Assembly (NCBI GenBank): GCA_963210315.1
Contig: OY723237.1
Location: forward strand, 744,001-808,000
Source: Rhynchopus euleeides
Lineage: Eukaryota; Euglenozoa; Diplonemea; Diplonemida; Diplonemidae
Direction: 5' to 3'
Length of the DNA stretch: 64,000 bases
Shown one piece after another: positions 61,038-64,000 of the stretch. The notes below the pieces were generated by a model, which ran no database searches, was not told the origin of the DNA, and saw nothing but the letters and a program-made list of their open reading frames with translations. Each line of letters starts with the position of its first letter. Position 1 is the stretch's first letter. Position numbers and translations under genes: made by a program.

Positions 61038-61673
61038 GGCCAAACCGGGAAGCCCAAAAATGAGGAAAATCCTCAGCCCCCCAAATTTTTTTTGAAGAAA
61101 ATCCTCCGCCCCCCAAAAAAAAATCTTGAAGAAAATCTTCAATCCCAAAAAGTGGGAAAATGGGGGGAAAAAAAAAATGACGATTTCTTCGGGAAAATCG
61201 TCTTAGGGGAAGCCCTGCGTGGAGGACGTCCTCGTCCACCTCCTCATCTTCCTCGTCGTAGTCCTCCGCCTCCTCGTAGAGGCGGCGGGGCCCCTCCCGT
61301 AGCCGCGAGGCGATCCTGCTTCGCGGAGCACGCTGTCCTCGCGTCCTTCGCCGCCCCCTCCATGGGAGGGGAGCCACCCGCCGCCTCCCAGCCCGCCGAT
61401 TCGGGCCTCCTTCCTGCTACGTGCCTCCGCGAGCTTCCTCACCAGCTCCGCCTCCTCCGCGTCCCCGAGGCAGCGACTGCGCACGCTGGATGGGGTCGGC
61501 GGAGGCCCGAATCGGCGGGCTGGGAGGCGGCGGGTCCCCCCTCCCACCGCACCGCCACACCGCGGAGCACGCGAACCGTCTCCTGCACCGACCGATAGCC
61601 CACATTTGCCGGGTTTGCGGATCAGCCGCGAAAAAATGCATGTTGCGTTTACGGTTGATGCCAGCCATGTTGT
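61038..61673. other. Spacer with a 34-bp perfect inverted repeat
   Basis: 61377-61410 and 61501-61534 are exact inverses (34 bp, starting CCCGCCGCCTCCCAGCCCG) with a 90-bp loop. Minus-strand frames here are rich in Arg and acidic residues (YEEAEDYDEEDEEVDEDV) and might be a gene fragment; not assigned. Confidence 0.5.
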
Positions 61674-62288
61674 GTGCAAGGCCTGCGCACACGCGTGATG
61701 GAGGTGCAGAAGGACTGGCGGGATCGCCTCGATATCAAGGCGGTCTTGCGGCACTTTGCCGACTGCGCAGAGGTCCCCAACCTGCTCAAGACCCTGCCGA
61801 CGAAGAAGGGGACGGATCTGCGGAAGCGCCACGGGGAGGTGGCGAAGCAGGTGGCGGAGTGGCGCGCCCTCTCAAAGGAGGGGAAGTTGGAAGGCGGAGG
61901 GGGCAGCCGCCTGCAAGCGCCCACAAGCGCCCACAGCCGCCCACAAGCGCCCACAAACGACCACAAACGACCACAGACGCCCACGTTCGCCCACAGTCGC
62001 CCACAAACGACCACAAACGACCACAGTCGCCCACGGTCGCCCACAGGCGCCCACAGTCGCCCACAAACGACCACAGTCGCCCACACTCGCCCGCAGTCGC
62101 CCACAGTCGGCCACGTTCGCCCACAGTCGCCCACAAACGACCACAGTCGCCCACAGTCGCCCACCCTCGCCCACGTTCGCCCACCCTCGACCACCCTCGC
62201 CCACCCTCTTCCGCACTCTTGCACCTTCGCCCACATTCGCCCACCTTCGACCACCCTCGCCCGGAGGCGAGGTGGATTAGGTCAGTAA
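61674..62288 (+). CDS. Frame with possible TFIIS-N-like segment running into a decamer array
   Basis: 204 aa. Residues 10-75 (VMEVQKDWRDRLDIKAVLRH, then VPNLLKTLPTKKGTDLRKRH, VAKQVAEWRALSKEG) have the helical, basic pattern and terminal WR.L of TFIIS N-terminal/TND-type domains, known from transcription elongation factors. The remaining 125 residues are translations of a 10-bp repeat and are open in all frames, so they carry no coding evidence. It is the only plausible host frame on the plus strand and is probably a gene fragment. Domain assignment is tentative. Confidence 0.35.
   Translation: MQGLRTRVMEVQKDWRDRLDIKAVLRHFADCAEVPNLLKTLPTKKGTDLRKRHGEVAKQVAEWRALSKEGKLEGGGGSRLQAPTSAHSRPQAPTNDHKRPQTPTFAHSRPQTTTNDHSRPRSPTGAHSRPQTTTVAHTRPQSPTVGHVRPQSPTNDHSRPQSPTLAHVRPPSTTLAHPLPHSCTFAHIRPPSTTLARRRGGLGQ
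61917..62265 (+). repeat. 10-bp minisatellite, about 34 units
   Basis: Consensus (C/A)CCACANNCG with variable central bases (CCCACAGTCG, ACCACAAACG, CCCACCCTCG). The 10-bp period holds without slippage for about 340 bp and has no stop codon in any frame, explaining overlapping open frames in all phases of both strands. Confidence 0.93.
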
Positions 62289-62305
62289 TACTATTCAACT
62301 AGGTA

Positions 62306-62690
62306 CCGTATTCGGAAAAATACTGGAACGGAATAATGTTCCAAGTTCCAGCCGAGACCCCATTTGTTCCAGTTATTTTCCGTTCCAGAATTGTTCTGGG
62401 GGGTCTGCGCGGACTTGGCTGTTTTCTGGGAGTCGGGTACTTTCCCAAGGGTATGCTGGGCCCACCATCCTCCACCATGGCATGGGGTGGGGTGAGGTGG
62501 GATTTCGAACATGTGACCGAAAAACTGACAAGTACCCGCCAATTTCCCCCATATTCTAATTCTGGAACGGAAAAATACTGGAACGGAATAATGTTCCAAG
62601 TTTCGAAAACTCGGGTTTGTTCCAGTTATTTTCCGTTCCAGAAAAAATCCGTTCCAGCATTTTTCCGTTCCAGTATTTTTCCGAATACGG
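62306..62690. mobile_element. MITE with CCGTATTCGGAAAAATACTG ends
   Basis: Ends CCGTATTCGGAAAAATACTG and inverse with TA at both sides (62304-62305, 62691-62692). TGGAACGGAA repeats lie inside both ends. Related in terminal sequence to the outer element 29388-31655. No gene. DNA between 62693 and 62973 holds a diverged repeat also seen at about 43284-43400. Confidence 0.85.
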
Positions 62691-62973
62691 TAATACTATT
62701 CGCATCCCCCCTGTAATAAGGTCTGAATATATCCATGGTTTGTGATGCGTTGACATTTCCACACACAATGCCTCAACTCTTGTGATGGGGCTAGTGGTGT
62801 GCGGAGCACGTTTGGCTGTGGTGGAGTGACATTTTCAGGAGGTTGTGGTGAAACGCACACACCTCGACCTGTGCTGAGGCATGTGAGACAAGCATGAGTT
62901 CGCACTCCATAGTCCCCACCAGTAGGCATTCAGGTATGTAAGTTGGACAGCCCAGTGTCACGCTCTGCAGTGA

Positions 62974-64000
62974 TCACTCAGGGGAAACGGGGAACAAATC
63001 ATGAGGTGTGTACTCCTGTGCAGACACAACGGCGGCCAGCTTGGCATATCCATCCGCATCTTTCGCGACACTCTTCAGCGCAGCCGCTGCTCCCTTCCAG
63101 TCCTTCGCGCTGATACAGCGCCAGACGGCGTTCCAGTGAACGTGCGGGCTGTTGGCTTCCAGCGCCTCCATCTCGTACATCCACTCGTTATTCGCACAAG
63201 CAGTGCCTCTGAAGAACAACTCGAACACAGGAAGGGGACGGTCACCCAGCCTCCGGTACTTGACGCATCCACGTTGCTTCGTGTCAAACTCGCGTGAAAT
63301 TGCACTCGCCACTTGTGCATCGGCCAGCCCCTGCATGCTGTAGCCATTGTTGTACTTCTCCAGCGCTGCGGCAAACGGCATCACATGCCCGAGGATCGTC
63401 ACCCGCTTCATCCCCGCACACCCCAGATGCCCGATGCGTGTTGCGCCGGTGGCAACAGCACTCGACAGGCTGGCGTTGCCCTTGAGCTCCAAGCAGATGA
63501 TTTTGTCGCGCGCATGCGTTGCTGCAAGGGCTGCTGACGGCTTGTGCTCAGGACACGTAGAGAATGCGTTGAACGCCCCGGATAGGCGATCCCCGAAGAA
63601 GGCGTCCTGTACCCCGCCGTTTGTCCTGACAGCCGAGAGCAGCGCTGACATTACATCCGCATTCACACGCATCACCTCTGTATCGGCAAGACCTTCCATC
63701 ATGCTGTGCCAACCCCTGATGTTGAACCACACGACAGTCACCTGACGCCGCTTCGTCACCAAAGCCGTATTCTTCAGTTTTATCGAATCACGTGAACATG
63801 ATGACACCCTGCTTGATGCATCATTTTTGCGGCTTTTGTCCCCTGACGAACATGCGTCTCCTGTCTCCAGTTCCGATGCCCTGTCCTCGTTCAGCAGCAG
63901 CGAATCGGGCATATAGTTTCTGTACTCCGTGAGGTTGCGCACCATCGCCATGAAGGACTCTTGCATGCCTGCCACCTCGCTGATGTTTGAGGCAGTGGCA
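62974..64000 (-). CDS. Cyclase-like receptor, 3' part (gene runs off the window)
   Basis: The frame is open to the window edge; the earliest ATG inside is at 63966, and the true start lies beyond 64000. The visible part begins with a juxtamembrane helix (VAGMQESFMAMVRNLTEYRN, then YMPDSLL) that matches the gene at 290-3196 (IQRAFMAIVNQM, then FMPKNL). The class III cyclase-like domain has VTVVWFNIRGWHSM, where the first metal-binding Asp is Asn, GDRLSGAFNA, GATRIGHLGCAG and VTILGHVMPFAAALEKY. The C-terminal 90 residues are a separate helical extension (WRCISAKDWKGAAAALKSV). Loss of the metal Asp suggests a pseudo-cyclase acting by dimerisation or binding. Confidence 0.8.
   Translation of the reverse strand, partial: ATASNISEVAGMQESFMAMVRNLTEYRNYMPDSLLLNEDRASELETGDACSSGDKSRKNDASSRVSSCSRDSIKLKNTALVTKRRQVTVVWFNIRGWHSMMEGLADTEVMRVNADVMSALLSAVRTNGGVQDAFFGDRLSGAFNAFSTCPEHKPSAALAATHARDKIICLELKGNASLSSAVATGATRIGHLGCAGMKRVTILGHVMPFAAALEKYNNGYSMQGLADAQVASAISREFDTKQRGCVKYRRLGDRPLPVFELFFRGTACANNEWMYEMEALEANSPHVHWNAVWRCISAKDWKGAAAALKSVAKDADGYAKLAAVVSAQEYTPHDLFPVSPE

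Noticed and set aside
61421-62302. 293-aa plus-strand frame and several minus-strand frames over the decamer array
   Set aside because: A 10-bp repeat without stops is open in every phase; no independent coding support.

Overview
The window looks like a GC-rich, intron-poor protist nuclear genome, most plausibly an euglenozoan close to diplonemids. This is inference; no rRNA, spliced-leader RNA or other diagnostic gene was seen. Supporting points: (1) long uninterrupted protein-coding frames of up to 1193 residues; (2) every gene that looks like a host gene lies on the minus strand, as in directional, polycistronic euglenozoan gene arrays; (3) receptor-like proteins with an ectodomain, one membrane helix and a nucleotidyl-cyclase-like cytoplasmic domain; (4) tyrosine-recombinase retroelements in the order gag - recombinase - RT/RNase H with A1...B1A2B2 split direct repeats, the layout known from trypanosomatid VIPER elements.

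Host genes, all on minus: cyclase-like receptor (290-3196); small acidic protein (8064-8567); unknown protein (23689-24642); secreted/membrane WD-repeat protein with a Pro/Thr stalk (31774-36033, split by a hAT-type insertion at 32745-33423); type I membrane protein (47250-50006); 1193-aa Ala-rich, probably organellar protein (51381-54962); fold-type II PLP enzyme of the threonine/serine dehydratase family (56995-58101); and the 3' part of a second cyclase-like receptor (62974 to the window end). Less certain are an SR-rich protein (59877-60611) and a plus-strand frame with a possible TFIIS-N-like segment running into a decamer minisatellite (61674-62288).

Almost everything else is mobile DNA, often nested. 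From the left: a pogo-type DNA transposon with an intact transposase and a self-inverted copy of its own 5' end (4440-7647); a TIR element (9258-10402); a candidate 10.5-kb element with CTGGGGGG ends (10405-20942) holding an 8.27-kb element with CACGGTGG ends (10967-19236), itself split by a complete VIPER-like retroelement (12382-17187); a TIR element with a decayed gene (20945-23032); a truncated second VIPER-like element (26214-29390); a three-level Russian doll of TA-targeted elements (29388-31655); a TIR element carrying a methyltransferase gene fragment (36550-38080); a second, decayed CACGGTGG copy (38083-40431); adjoining and nested TIR elements between 42122 and 45772; a 1.2-kb hAT-type element with an 8-bp duplication (55669-56877); and several MITEs.

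The most unusual signals are the two-ORF CACGGTGG family (a candidate new DNA-transposon group duplicating TA or CA), chains of different elements abutting through one shared TA, a frame-preserving hAT-type insertion in a host gene that could be an insertion allele or act as a non-conventional intron, and an inverted transposase fragment that would make hairpin RNA. All coordinates come from reading the sequence; no alignment, search or expression data was available.
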